Source: DASSQJ01 sp963773655 (GTDB lineage Bacteria; Actinomycetota; Actinomycetes; Actinomycetales; Dermatophilaceae). Taken from it: a stretch of DNA of 64,000 bases. A program made the position numbers and the translations under genes. Positions 8,947 through 17,826 of this stretch are shown here, piece by piece. The notes under the pieces are model-generated. The model searched no databases. It worked only from the letters and a program-made list of their open reading frames with translations, and was not told where the DNA came from. Positions within the stretch are counted from its first letter, which is position 1. Every line of letters begins with the position of its first letter. The stretch lies in the NCBI GenBank assembly GCA_963773655.1, contig CAVZBX010000008.1, positions 1 through 64,000 on the forward strand. The letters run 5' to 3'.

Positions 8947-9104
8947 GGGTTCTCTCTCCTGGGTGGATGGTGCGCGCGTCCCGGCCCCTGTCCGGTCGGG
9001 TGGCACGCCACCAGACCCTAGGCGAAAGATCGGTGTGCGGGAACCCCTGACGCCGACCGTTCCTGCACGTCAGCGGGCGGTCACGCGACGGTCAAACGCG
9101 TCGC

Positions 9105-12100
9105 TCAGCCGATGCAGCGCGGGCCGAGCAGGACCTTGAGGTCTCCGTAGAGGGCCTCGGAGGCGTTGACCCGGTAGGCGGGGTCGAGCCGGATCTCGAC
9201 GGTGCGCCCGGGCTTGACCAGCCGCAGGTGCACCTCGGTGGTGCCCGGGTGGTTGGTGAGCACCCCCTTGAGCTCCTCGACCCGCTGCCCGGTGGCCCGC
9301 GCCGTCTCCATGGTGACGACCACCGGCCCGCGTGGGCCCTCGGTGACGTCCGGGAGGGTGAGGTCCTGCGCGTAGATCGACACCGAGTCGTCGCGCCGGT
9401 TCAGCTTGCCGCGGACGACGGCGATGGTGTCCTGCTGGAGCATCGGCCCGACCGTCTCGTACATCGACGGGAAGAACAGGCACTCGATCGAGCCGGCAAG
9501 GTCCTCGAGGGTGGCGATGGCCCAGAGGTCGCCCTTCTTGGTGCGCTTGACCGCCAGGCCGGTGATGAGCCCGGCGACGGTGACCATGGAGCCCTCGGGC
9601 CGGCCGCCCTCGTCGCCGGTCAGCGCGGCGATCTGGGTGTCCGCATGGGCGGCGAGGACGTGCTCGACCCCGAGGAGTGGGTGGTCGGAGACGTAGAGCC
9701 CGAGCATCTCGCGCTCGAAGGAGAGCAGGGTCGACTTGTCCCACTCGACCCCGGGCACGGCCGCCAGGCCCATCAGGTCGTCGCCGCCGGCACCGCCACC
9801 GTCGTCACCGAAGGCGCCGAAGAGGCTGTCCTGGCCGATCGCCTCCTGGCGCTTGACCGCGACGAAGGCGTCGACGTACTCCTCGTGGACCCGCAGCAGC
9901 CCCATCCGGGTCTCGGCGAGGCCGTCGAAGGCCCCGGCCTTGATCAGCGACTCGATGGTGCGCTTGTTGCAGACCACCGGCGGGACCTTGGACATGAAGT
10001 CGCGGAACGAGGTGAACCGGCCCTTCTCCTCGCGGGCCGCGATGATGCCCTCGACGACGCCCTGCCCGACGTTGCGCACGGCGTTGAGGCCGAAGCGGAT
10101 GTCGGTGCCGACCGCCGCGAACCGGCCGACGGAGTCGTTGACGTCGGGGGGCAGCACCTTGATGCCCATCCGGCGGCACTCGCCGAGGTAGAGCGCGGAC
10201 TTGTCCTTGTCGTCGCCGACGCTGGTGAGCAGCGCCGCCATGTACTCGGCCGGGTAGTTGGCCTTGAGGTAGGCGGTCCAGTACGAGACCAGCCCGTAGG
10301 CGGCGGTGTGTGCCTTGTTGAACGCGTAGTCGGAGAACGGGACGAGGACGCCCCACAGCGCCGCCACCGACGCCTCGTTGAAGCCCTGGGCCTTCATCCC
10401 CTCGGAGAAGGGGACGTACTCGGCGTCGAGGACCTCCTTCTTCTTCTTGCCCATCGCCCGCCGGAGCAGGTCGGCGTTGCCGAGGGTGTACCCGGCGAGC
10501 TTCTGGGCGATCTCCATCACCTGCTCCTGGTAGATCACCAGGCCGTGGGTGGTGCCGAGGATGGGCTCGAGGGCCTCGACCATCTCGGGCTGCAGCTTGC
10601 CCTTGAGCTGCGGGTCGAGCGGAACCAGCTCCTGCTTGCCGTTCTTGCGCAGCGCGAAGTTGGTGTGCGCGTTGACGCCCATCGGGCCCGGCCGGTAGAG
10701 CGCGAGCGCCGCCGAGATGTCCTCGAAGTTGTCGGGCTGCATGAGCTTGAGCAGGGTGCGCATGCCGCCGCCGTCGAGCTGGAAGACGCCGAGGGTGTCG
10801 CCGCGCTGGAGCAGCTCGTAGGTGGCCTGGTCGTCGAGGGTCCGCGACAGCTCGTCGAGGTCGACGTCCTCGCCGCGGTTGGCCTTCACGTTCTCGATCG
10901 CGTCGTCGAGGATGGTGAGGTTGCGCAGGCCGAGGAAGTCCATCTTGACCAGGCCGAGGCTCTCGCAGCTCGGGTAGTCGAACTGGGTGATGACCTGGCC
11001 GTCCTGGAGGCGGCGCATCACCGGGATGACGTCGACGAGCGGCTCGCTCGACATGATGACGCCGGCGGCGTGCACGCCCCACTGCCGCTTCAGGCCCTCC
11101 AGACCCTTGGCGGTCTCGACGATCTCCTGGAGGTGGGCCTCGCTCGCGACGAGCTCACGGAACTCCTTGCCCTCGCCGTGCCGCGGGTGCTCGGGGTCGT
11201 AGATGCCCGAGAGGGGCACCCCCTTGCCCATGACGTCCGGTGGCATCGCCTTGGTCAGCTGCTCGCCGACGGAGAACGGGTGGCCCATGACCCGCGCCGA
11301 GTCCTTGACCGCCTGCTTGGCCTTGATCGTGCCGTAGGTGACGATCTGCGCGACCCGCTCCGAGCCGTACTTCTCGGTGACGTAGCGGATCACCTCGCCC
11401 CGCCGACGCTCGTCGAAGTCGACGTCGAAGTCGGGCATCGACATCCGCTCGGGGTTGAGGAAGCGCTCGAAGATCAGCCCGTGCGGGATCGGGTCGAGGT
11501 CGGTGATCTTCATCGCGTACGCGCACATCGACCCCGCGCCGGATCCTCGCCCGGGGCCGACCCGGATGCCCTGGTCCTTGGCCCAGTTGATGAAGTCGGC
11601 GACGACGAGGAAGTAGCTGGCGTACCCCTTGCCGACGATGACCTCGGTCTCGAAGTCGGCCTGCGTGCGGGCGTAGTCGGGGACACCGCCGGGGAAGCGC
11701 TCGCGCAGGCCCGTCTCGACCTCCTTGACGAACCAGCTCTCCTCGGTCTCGCCGGGGGGGCACGGGAAGCGCGGCATGTACCGGCCCTCGCCCTCGGTGA
11801 ACGAGACGTCGCACATCTCGGCGATGAGCAGGGTGTTGTCGCAGGCCTCGGGTAGCTCGCGCCACGTGTACCGCATCTCCTGCGGGCTCTTGAGGTAGAA
11901 GTCGTCGGCGTCGAACTTGAACCGGTTCGGGTCCATCATCGTCGAGCCGGACTGCACGCAGAGCAGCGCCGAGTGGGCCTTGGCGTCGTCGGGGCCGGTG
12001 TAGTGCAGGTCGTTGGTGGCCACGAGCGGCAGGTCGAGCTCGCGGGCCAGGCGGATCAGGTCCTTCTGGACGCGGCGCTCGATGTCGAGGCCGTGGTCCA

Positions 12101-12719
12101 TGACCTCGCAGAAGAAGCTCTCGCGGCCGAAGATGTCGCGCAGCTCGGCGGCGGCCTGCTTGGCGAGGTCGTACTGGCCAAGGCGGATGCGGGTCTGCAC
12201 CTCGCCCGAGGGGCAGCCGGTGGTACCGATCAGCCCGGCGGAGTGCTGCGAGAGCAGCTCGCGGTCGATCCGCGGCCACTTGGCGTACACCTGGTCGAGG
12301 GAGGCCTGGCTGTCCATCCGGAACAGGTTGTGCAGCCCGGTGTTGTCGCGGGCCAGCAGGGTCATGTGCGTGTAGGCGCCGGAGCCCGACACGTCGTCAC
12401 CGGGCGGCGTGCGCTCGTCGCCCCACCGCACGCGGGTCTTGTCGGTGCGGTGGGTGCCCGGCGTGACGTAGGCCTCCACGCCGATGATCGGCTTGACGCC
12501 CGTGCCCTGCGCCTTCTTCCAGAACTCGTAGGCCCCGAAGACGTAGCCGTGGTCGGTGGTGGCGAGCGCCGGCATCCCCATCTCGGCGGCCCGGGCGAAC
12601 AGGTCACCGATCCGGGCCGCGCCGTCGAGCATCGAGTACTCGGTGTGGACGTGGAGGTGGACGAAGCCGTCCGAGCGCGAGGTGGAGCCGGACGGGGTCG
12701 GGGCGGACGGCGAGGACAT
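9105..12719 (-). CDS. dnaE: DNA polymerase III alpha subunit (replicative polymerase)
   Basis: 1204 aa, the usual DnaE1 length. PHP domain at about residues 20-290 (FVHLHVHTEYSMLDGAARI), palm with catalytic aspartates in MSMPDFDVDFD near residues 424-435, preceded by GPGRGSGAGSMCAYAM. The helix-hairpin-helix region includes FGLNAVRNVG, and an OB-fold lies at about 1020-1110 (SMVTVAGLITGLAVKRTKKGD). Chromosome replication enzyme. It follows rluD by 57 bp on the same strand and probably shares its transcript. The coding sequence is intact across 3.6 kb. Confidence 0.97.
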   Translation of the reverse strand: MSSPSAPTPSGSTSRSDGFVHLHVHTEYSMLDGAARIGDLFARAAEMGMPALATTDHGYVFGAYEFWKKAQGTGVKPIIGVEAYVTPGTHRTDKTRVRWGDERTPPGDDVSGSGAYTHMTLLARDNTGLHNLFRMDSQASLDQVYAKWPRIDRELLSQHSAGLIGTTGCPSGEVQTRIRLGQYDLAKQAAAELRDIFGRESFFCEVMDHGLDIERRVQKDLIRLARELDLPLVATNDLHYTGPDDAKAHSALLCVQSGSTMMDPNRFKFDADDFYLKSPQEMRYTWRELPEACDNTLLIAEMCDVSFTEGEGRYMPRFPCPPGETEESWFVKEVETGLRERFPGGVPDYARTQADFETEVIVGKGYASYFLVVADFINWAKDQGIRVGPGRGSGAGSMCAYAMKITDLDPIPHGLIFERFLNPERMSMPDFDVDFDERRRGEVIRYVTEKYGSERVAQIVTYGTIKAKQAVKDSARVMGHPFSVGEQLTKAMPPDVMGKGVPLSGIYDPEHPRHGEGKEFRELVASEAHLQEIVETAKGLEGLKRQWGVHAAGVIMSSEPLVDVIPVMRRLQDGQVITQFDYPSCESLGLVKMDFLGLRNLTILDDAIENVKANRGEDVDLDELSRTLDDQATYELLQRGDTLGVFQLDGGGMRTLLKLMQPDNFEDISAALALYRPGPMGVNAHTNFALRKNGKQELVPLDPQLKGKLQPEMVEALEPILGTTHGLVIYQEQVMEIAQKLAGYTLGNADLLRRAMGKKKKEVLDAEYVPFSEGMKAQGFNEASVAALWGVLVPFSDYAFNKAHTAAYGLVSYWTAYLKANYPAEYMAALLTSVGDDKDKSALYLGECRRMGIKVLPPDVNDSVGRFAAVGTDIRFGLNAVRNVGQGVVEGIIAAREEKGRFTSFRDFMSKVPPVVCNKRTIESLIKAGAFDGLAETRMGLLRVHEEYVDAFVAVKRQEAIGQDSLFGAFGDDGGGAGGDDLMGLAAVPGVEWDKSTLLSFEREMLGLYVSDHPLLGVEHVLAAHADTQIAALTGDEGGRPEGSMVTVAGLITGLAVKRTKKGDLWAIATLEDLAGSIECLFFPSMYETVGPMLQQDTIAVVRGKLNRRDDSVSIYAQDLTLPDVTEGPRGPVVVTMETARATGQRVEELKGVLTNHPGTTEVHLRLVKPGRTVEIRLDPAYRVNASEALYGDLKVLLGPRCIG

Positions 12720-12776
12720 CGCCGCCCATCCTAGGTCGGCCCCGGGACACCACCGGGCGTGTCGCGGGCCGTGTCG

Positions 12777-13700
12777 TCAGAGCCGGTCCAGCGCCGTGGC
12801 GAGGTCCTGCGGGTAGGCACTCTCGAAGGTGACCCACTCCCCCGAGCCGGGGTGCTCGAAGCCCAGTCCGACGGCGTGCAGCCACTGCCGGTCCAGGCCC
12901 AGCCGGCGGGCGAGCACGGGGTCGCCGCCGTAGAGCGGGTCCCCGACGCATGGGTGGCGGATCGCGGCCAGGTGGACGCGGATCTGGTGGGTGCGCCCGG
13001 TCTCCAGGCGCACCTCGAGCAGGGAGGCGTGGCGGTGCGCCTCGAGCAGCTCGTAGTGGGTGACGGCGTGCTTGCCCGAGTCCATGACGGCGAACTTGTA
13101 GTCGTGCCCCGGGTGCCGTCCGATCGGGGCGTCGATGGTGCCGACGACCGGGTCGGGCAGGCCCTGGACGAGCGTGTGGTAGGTCTTGTCGACCCGGCGT
13201 TCCTTGAACGCGCGCTTGAGCACCGAGTAGCCGCGCTCGCTCTTGGCCACGACCATGAGGCCGGAGGTGCCGACGTCGAGGCGCGAGACGATGCCCTGCC
13301 GCTCGCTCGCACCGCTCGTGGAGACCCGGTACCCCGCGGCCTTGAGCCCGGCGAGCACGTTCGGGCCGCTCCACCCGACGCTCGGGTGCGCGGCGACCCC
13401 GACGGGCTTGTCGACGACGACGATGTCGTCGTCGTCGTGGACGACGCTCATCCCGGGCACCGGCTCGGCGACCACCTCGAGGGTCGGGCTCGTCGGCCCG
13501 TCGGGCAGCGCCACCTCGAGCATGTCACCCGCGCTGACCCGGTGGCTCTTGCCGACGCTGGCCGCGTTGACGCTCACCTCGCCGGAGGCGGCGAGGTCGG
13601 CGGCCCGGGTGCGGGAGAGGCCGAAGAGACGGGCGATGGCGGCGTCGACCCGCTCGCCCTCCAGCCCGTCGGGGACGAGGACGGTGCGGTGGTCAGCCAT
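12777..13700 (-). CDS. rluD: 23S rRNA/RluD-family pseudouridine synthase
   Basis: 307 aa; start ATG 13700 overlaps the lspA stop by 8 nt. The N-terminal S4 RNA-binding domain (SRTRAADLAASGEVSVN) is followed by the synthase domain with IVVVDKPVGVAAHPS and the catalytic Asp in SRLDVGTSGLMVV, then ETGRTHQIRVHL and GDPLYGG. It isomerises uridines in helix 69 of 23S rRNA in RluD-type enzymes. The lspA-rluD pair is a standing bacterial arrangement, here followed by dnaE. Confidence 0.93.
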   Translation of the reverse strand: MADHRTVLVPDGLEGERVDAAIARLFGLSRTRAADLAASGEVSVNAASVGKSHRVSAGDMLEVALPDGPTSPTLEVVAEPVPGMSVVHDDDDIVVVDKPVGVAAHPSVGWSGPNVLAGLKAAGYRVSTSGASERQGIVSRLDVGTSGLMVVAKSERGYSVLKRAFKERRVDKTYHTLVQGLPDPVVGTIDAPIGRHPGHDYKFAVMDSGKHAVTHYELLEAHRHASLLEVRLETGRTHQIRVHLAAIRHPCVGDPLYGGDPVLARRLGLDRQWLHAVGLGFEHPGSGEWVTFESAYPQDLATALDRL

Positions 13701-14280
13701 CGGCCGGCTCCGCCGGCGCGGCCCCGCCGCGCAGGGGGACGCCACGGTAGGCCAGCACCATGACCAGCCCGGCGGCACCGACGATGGCGATGTCGGCGAC
13801 GTTGCCGATGAAGAGCCCGAAGTAGTCGATGAAGTCGACGACGTGCCCGCGGCCCGGACCCGGCTCGCGCAGCAGCCGGTCGAGGAGGTTGCCGAGCGCA
13901 CCGCCGAGGAGCAACCCGAGCGCGACCGCCCACGGCATCGAGCCGACCCGCCGAGCCGCGACGAGCACCCAGGCGAGGATCGCCAGCGAGACGGCGGTGA
14001 GCAGCCAGGTGACACCCTCCCCGAGGGAGAAGGCGGCCCCGGGGTTGCGGATCAGCTGGAGCTGGATCCAGGAGCCGACGAGGTCGACCGGTTCACCAGG
14101 GGTGAGGCTCGCCAGCGCCCAGGCCTTGGTTGCCTGGTCGGCGGCCAGGGTCACCGCGGCGAGGACGAGCAGCGTGGTCGTCAGCCGGCGCCGGCCGCGG
14201 GGCGGGACCGGGGCCGGCGCGGGCGCTGAGGGGTCGGCGCCGGTCAGCGGCGCTCCTGCTGCGTCTTGCATGGCAGGCAC
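13693..14280 (-). CDS. lspA: Lipoprotein signal peptidase (signal peptidase II)
   Basis: 195 aa with a proline/alanine-rich N-terminal extension (about 30 residues) and four membrane helices. The aspartyl protease motifs are present: NPGAAFS, GGALGNLLDRLL and the second catalytic Asp in FIGNVADIAIV. It removes signal peptides from diacylglyceryl-prolipoproteins in the cytoplasmic membrane, such as the sugar-binding lipoprotein at 44-45.5 kb. Start 14280 overlaps the upstream traR/dksA gene by 37 nt; ATG 14271 is an alternative. Confidence 0.94.
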   Translation of the reverse strand: MPAMQDAAGAPLTGADPSAPAPAPVPPRGRRRLTTTLLVLAAVTLAADQATKAWALASLTPGEPVDLVGSWIQLQLIRNPGAAFSLGEGVTWLLTAVSLAILAWVLVAARRVGSMPWAVALGLLLGGALGNLLDRLLREPGPGRGHVVDFIDYFGLFIGNVADIAIVGAAGLVMVLAYRGVPLRGGAAPAEPADG

Positions 14281-15164
14281 AGGGTCGCACGAGGAGCGGC
14301 CTGGAGGCGAAGCTTGCCGATCGGGTTGCCGCAGGACTCGCAGACGCCGTAGGTGCCGTTGTCGAGGCGCTCGAGCGCGTGCTCGTTCTGCTCGAGCATC
14401 TCGCGGGCGTTGTTCGCCAACGAGATCTCCTGCTCGCGCTCGTACGTCTTGGCACCCGCGTCGGCCTGGTCGTCACCGGCGCCGTCGCCGGAGTCGCGCA
14501 TGAGGTCGACGAGGTCGCTGCGCGCGTGGTCGAGCTCCTCCCGCAGCTGGGCGATGTCGCGCTCGATCTCGGCCCGCACCTCCTGCAGCTCCGCCTCGCT
14601 CCACGGCGACTCGTCGGCGCGCACCGGCAGCCGGCCGGGTGAGGTGGCCGCGGCGGCGCGTGCTGCCTTCTTCGCGGGTGCGGACTTCCTGGTGGTGCCC
14701 TTGCTGGCCCTCGCCGGCGTCGTCGCCGGGGTGGACTTCTTGCTCGGCGCCGCCTTCGTCGCCGGCGCGGACCTCTTCCTCGGTGCCGCCTTCGTCGCCG
14801 GCGCGGACTTCTTGCTCGGTGCCGCCTTCGTCGCCGGCGCGGACCTCTTCCTCGGTGCCGCCTTCGTCGCCGGCGCGGACCTCTTCCTCGGTGCCGCCTT
14901 CGTCGCCGGTGCCGACTTCTTCGCCGGTGCCGACTTCTTCGTCGGCGCAGACTTCTTCGCCGACGCGGACGCCTTCTTCGGCGCGGGCTTCTTCGCCGAG
15001 CTCGTGGCAGAGGCCGACGGGGTCGCCGCGGCCGCGGTTGCCGGCGCCGGCGCGGCCGCCCCGGCGCCGGCTGACGACGTCCGGCGGCCGACGGCCCCTC
15101 GCGCCGAGTCGACGGTGCTGGTGGCGGTCTGCCGGAGGGCGGACAGCGCCCGCTTGACAACCAT
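14244..15164 (-). CDS. TraR/DksA C4 zinc-finger protein with Lys/Ala/Pro repeat N-terminus
   Basis: 306 aa. The C-terminal 115 residues are a DksA-like module: a coiled coil (SEAELQEVRAEIERDIAQLREELD...) and the C4 finger YGVCESCGNPIGKLRLQAAPRATLCLPC. The first 190 residues are an unusual basic low-complexity domain of KKSAPAKK-type repeats, including five near-perfect copies of a 12-residue unit (SAPATKAAPRKR). Similar basic tails occur in actinobacterial HupB and bind DNA. It is the first gene of a traR-lspA-rluD-dnaE run. The role is likely transcriptional or nucleoid-associated; DksA activity on RNA polymerase is unproven for this class. Confidence 0.85.
   Translation of the reverse strand: MVVKRALSALRQTATSTVDSARGAVGRRTSSAGAGAAAPAPATAAAATPSASATSSAKKPAPKKASASAKKSAPTKKSAPAKKSAPATKAAPRKRSAPATKAAPRKRSAPATKAAPSKKSAPATKAAPRKRSAPATKAAPSKKSTPATTPARASKGTTRKSAPAKKAARAAAATSPGRLPVRADESPWSEAELQEVRAEIERDIAQLREELDHARSDLVDLMRDSGDGAGDDQADAGAKTYEREQEISLANNAREMLEQNEHALERLDNGTYGVCESCGNPIGKLRLQAAPRATLCLPCKTQQERR
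14725..14904 (-). repeat. Five 36-bp tandem repeats inside the traR/dksA-like gene
   Basis: Five contiguous 36-bp units start at 14725, 14761, 14797, 14833 and 14869, each encoding a 12-residue Lys/Arg-Ser-Ala-Pro-Ala-Thr-Lys unit. Units 2, 4 and 5 are almost identical. Such arrays change copy number by slippage, so length may vary between strains. Degenerate units continue to about 15000. Confidence 0.9.
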
Positions 15165-15283
15165 GAGAGCCCACTTCCGGATCGTGAGGACGGGCGGGAG
15201 CCCGCTTCGTGGAGGCGAGGATACGGACCGCGGGGTGCATCCTCAACGAGCGAAACGCGCCGGAGGGCGTGAGTTCCGGCACG

Positions 15284-15325
15284 CACGACGCGGGGCCCGG
15301 GACGAATCCCGGGCCCCGCGTCGTG
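15284..15325 (-). terminator. Hairpin terminator after divIVA
   Basis: A perfect 19-bp stem (15284-15302 with 15307-15325) capped by CGAA, 8 nt beyond the divIVA stop. It separates the division block from traR/lspA/rluD/dnaE. Confidence 0.85.
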
Positions 15326-15332
15326 AGGTGGC

Positions 15333-16808
15333 TCAGCCCTGGTGCTCCGGCTGGGGTTCTGCGGCTGCCTGCTCGGCCTCGGCGTCCGAGCCGTTGCCCG
15401 CGACGTTCTTGAGGTCCTCGAGCTGACCCGAGATGTAGTCGTGCAGCCGGGTGCGGTAGTCGCGCTCGAACCCGCGCAGCTCGTCGATCTTGCGCTCCAG
15501 CAACCCGCGCTCGCGCCCGAGCTCCTCGAGGATCGTCGCCTTCTTCTGCTGCGCCTCGGCGACCATGCCGGTCGAGCGCTCACGCGCCTCTGTGAGCATC
15601 TCGTCGCGCTGCGCGGTGGCGGTCCCGATCATCTCGTCGCGCGTGGCCGTGGCCGTGGAGACGAGCTCGTCGTGCTGCTGCTGGCCGGAGCTGACGAGTT
15701 GGTCGTGCTGCTGCTGGCCGGAGCTGACGAGGTGGTCGTGCTGCTGCTGGCCGGTGGTCACGAGCTCGTCGTGGCGGGCCTGGGCGGAGCTGATCAGCTC
15801 GTCGTGCTTGCGCTGCCCGGTACCGACCAGCTCGTCGTGCTTGCGCTGGCCCTCGGCGACCAGCTCGTCGCGGCGCGACTCGCCCGCGGCCACGTGCTCG
15901 TCGTGCAGGCGCTGCGCGAGGGCGATGACCCCGGCTGCACCGGCACCCCCGCCGGCGCCGGCCAGTGCTGCGGCACCGGCCATGTCCGCGCCACCGGCCT
16001 GCGGCTGCTTGGCACTCTCCTCGGCCCGTGCGGCACGCTCCTCGGCCGCGGCGACCCGCTCGTCGGCCTGGCGCTGCAGCTCCTGCAGCCGGGCGCGCAG
16101 GCTCTCGACCTCCTGGTTGCCCGAGGTGCCCGCCTCGTCGCGTGCGGCGAACGCCTGGTCGCGCTCGCCCTCGACGGCGGCGACCTGCTCGCGCGCTCGT
16201 CCGAGCTCGCCCTCGAGCTCGTGGACCCGGTTCTCCAGCTCGCCCGCGCGGCGCTCGGCCTCCCCGGCGCGGCTCTCCAGCTCGCCGGCGCGGCTCTCCA
16301 GCTCGCCGGCGCGGCCCTCCAGCTCACCGCGACCCGTCTCGTGCTGCTTCGCGGCCTGCTCCAGCTCGACGACGCGGGCGCGGAGCACCTCGGCCTGCTG
16401 CTCGAGCTCGGCGTTGCGGTGCTCGAGCTGCCCGACCTTGCCCTGGAGCTCGGCGGCGCGGCTCTCGCTGTCGCCGCTCTTGTTCTCGTACTCGCCGAGG
16501 CGGGCGGTGAGCTCACTGCGGGTGCCCTCGAGCTCGGAGACGTGGGCGGCCAGGGTGGCGTTCTTGGACCGGAGCTGCTCGAGCTCGGCGGCCGAGGTGT
16601 CGCTCTCGGCGCGCGCGACCGGGGCCATGCCCTTGCCCTCGCGGCAGTTGTTCAGGTCGCCGCGCAGGTCGTCGGACTCCTTCGACATGCGGCGCATCTC
16701 GGCCACGATGTCGTCGAGGAAGTCGTCGACCTCCCGCTCGTCGTAGCCCCGGCGGAACTGGGTCTGGGTGAACGTCTTGTTGAGGACGTCCTCGGGCGTG
16801 AGAGCCAT
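15333..16808 (-). CDS. divIVA: DivIVA/Wag31-family polar growth scaffold, long form
   Basis: 491 aa. The N-terminus MALTPEDVLNKTFTQTQFRRGYDEREVDDFLDDIV is the diagnostic DivIVA membrane-binding domain. Residues 70-270 are coiled coil with short ELESRAG heptads. A Gly/Ala-rich hinge (271-296) leads to ten uninterrupted 11-residue repeats (302-411; HDELVSSGQQQ type), then a conserved-looking C-terminal coil. DivIVA marks cell poles and septa and directs peptidoglycan synthesis in actinobacteria. Most Wag31 proteins are 260-400 aa, so this is a long member. It follows yggT by 164 bp and has its own terminator. Confidence 0.93.
   Translation of the reverse strand: MALTPEDVLNKTFTQTQFRRGYDEREVDDFLDDIVAEMRRMSKESDDLRGDLNNCREGKGMAPVARAESDTSAAELEQLRSKNATLAAHVSELEGTRSELTARLGEYENKSGDSESRAAELQGKVGQLEHRNAELEQQAEVLRARVVELEQAAKQHETGRGELEGRAGELESRAGELESRAGEAERRAGELENRVHELEGELGRAREQVAAVEGERDQAFAARDEAGTSGNQEVESLRARLQELQRQADERVAAAEERAARAEESAKQPQAGGADMAGAAALAGAGGGAGAAGVIALAQRLHDEHVAAGESRRDELVAEGQRKHDELVGTGQRKHDELISSAQARHDELVTTGQQQHDHLVSSGQQQHDQLVSSGQQQHDELVSTATATRDEMIGTATAQRDEMLTEARERSTGMVAEAQQKKATILEELGRERGLLERKIDELRGFERDYRTRLHDYISGQLEDLKNVAGNGSDAEAEQAAAEPQPEHQG
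15576..15905 (-). repeat. Ten 33-bp repeats encoding hendecads in divIVA
   Basis: Ten successive 33-bp units encode 11-residue repeats of the form H/R-D-E-L-V-x-x-G-Q-x-x, residues 302-411. The central copies (QQQHDxLVSSG) are almost identical at DNA level, which suggests recent expansion. Hendecads favour a straighter, slightly right-handed coiled coil. Confidence 0.88.
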
Positions 16809-16972
16809 GATCGAACTCCTGTGGGTGGCCGACGGGTCACGAGCAGGTCGTGCGGCACCTCGATGGCGTCACGACGACCGGGCGGCCCCCAGCGTACAGA
16901 TGGAGAGGCTCCCGTGACAGATGTGATTTGAGAATGGACGCCGAGGGGGGCCCGGCCGAGCCACCCGGAGCG

Positions 16973-17251
16973 TCAGGAGAGGACCGCGTAGAGGATGTAG
17001 ACGCCCACGAAGAGCACCATGAACGACAGGTCGAGGCTGATCCCCCCGATCCGCAGCGGTGGGATGACCTTGCGCAGCGCCCGCAGCGGCGGCTCGGTGA
17101 GCGTGTAGACCGGCTCGGCGACGAGGAGCACCGGGCCGCGGGGGCGCCACTCGCGGGCGAACATCCGGATCCAGTCGAAGACCACCCGCCCGACGAGCAC
17201 GAGGAGATAGAGGAAGACGACGAAGGCGAGGACCTCGAGCACCGTGCTCAT
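16973..17251 (-). CDS. yggT: YggT-family membrane protein
   Basis: 92 aa, ATG 17251. Two hydrophobic segments (about 7-27 and 70-90) flank a loop with EWRPRGPVLLVAEPVYTLTEPPLRALRKVIPP, the conserved YggT signature, and ISLDLSFMVLFV. Small inner-membrane protein found between sepF and divIVA in most actinobacteria, probably involved in divisome or envelope assembly; no biochemical activity is known. Confidence 0.92.
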   Translation of the reverse strand: MSTVLEVLAFVVFLYLLVLVGRVVFDWIRMFAREWRPRGPVLLVAEPVYTLTEPPLRALRKVIPPLRIGGISLDLSFMVLFVGVYILYAVLS

Positions 17252-17299
17252 GGCACGACAGTCTCACCCATGGACCGGCCGCTGGTGTCGGCGGGGGTC

Positions 17300-17770
17300 T
17301 CAGCTCTGGTTGAAGACGCCGCGCCCGGGCACCGCGAGGTTCTCCTCGGCGTTGACCTCGACGGTCTCCGGCGAGAGCAGGAACACCTTGGAGGTGACCC
17401 GCTCGATGCTGCCGTGGAGGCCGAAGACGAGGCCGGCGGCGAAGTCCACGAGCCGCTTGGCGTCGGCGTCGCTCATGTCGGTGAGGTTCATGATGACCGG
17501 CACGCCGTCGCGGAAGTTCTCCCCGATGGTCTTGGCCTCGTTGTACGTGCGCGGGTGGATCGTCGTGATCCGGGCGATGCTGACGGCCTCCGGCTGGCGG
17601 ACGACCTCGGCCACGGCACGACGGGTCGGCAGGGGGGTCACGTCGGCGTGCCGCTCCACGTGGTCGTGCGGCTCGGGCTCGTCGTAGCCGTCGTAGAACT
17701 CGTCGTCGTAGCGACCCTGGTCCTCGGCGAGGCCCAGGTAGACCATCGTCTTGCGCAGTGCGCCAGCCAT
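17300..17770 (-). CDS. sepF: Cell division protein SepF
   Basis: 156 aa, start ATG 17770. The N-terminal amphipathic segment MAGALRKTMVYLGLAE anchors to the membrane. An acidic/His linker leads to the SepF core (about 70-150) with NEAKTIGENFRDGVPVIMNLTDMSDADAKRLVDFAAGLVFGLHGSIERV. SepF tethers FtsZ to the membrane and replaces FtsA, which is absent here. It sits 56 bp after yggS. Confidence 0.96.
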   Translation of the reverse strand: MAGALRKTMVYLGLAEDQGRYDDEFYDGYDEPEPHDHVERHADVTPLPTRRAVAEVVRQPEAVSIARITTIHPRTYNEAKTIGENFRDGVPVIMNLTDMSDADAKRLVDFAAGLVFGLHGSIERVTSKVFLLSPETVEVNAEENLAVPGRGVFNQS

Positions 17771-17826
17771 GAGTGCTCCTCGGTCGTCGGCCCCGCCTGA
17801 CCCGGCGCCGTGCGTCGTGACCGAAG

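Noticed and set aside
9228..11855. 875-codon open frame on the plus strand
   Set aside because: It is the antisense shadow of dnaE, which has full family motifs; the frame arises from GC-rich codon bias.
14725..14904. 36-bp repeats that look like CRISPR direct repeats
   Set aside because: Units are directly abutting with no spacers, are in frame with the zinc-finger gene, and no cas genes are present.
14353..15426. Plus-strand 357-codon frame with repeated AGADF units
   Set aside because: It is the reverse reading of the 36-bp repeats; the C4 zinc finger is only on the minus strand.
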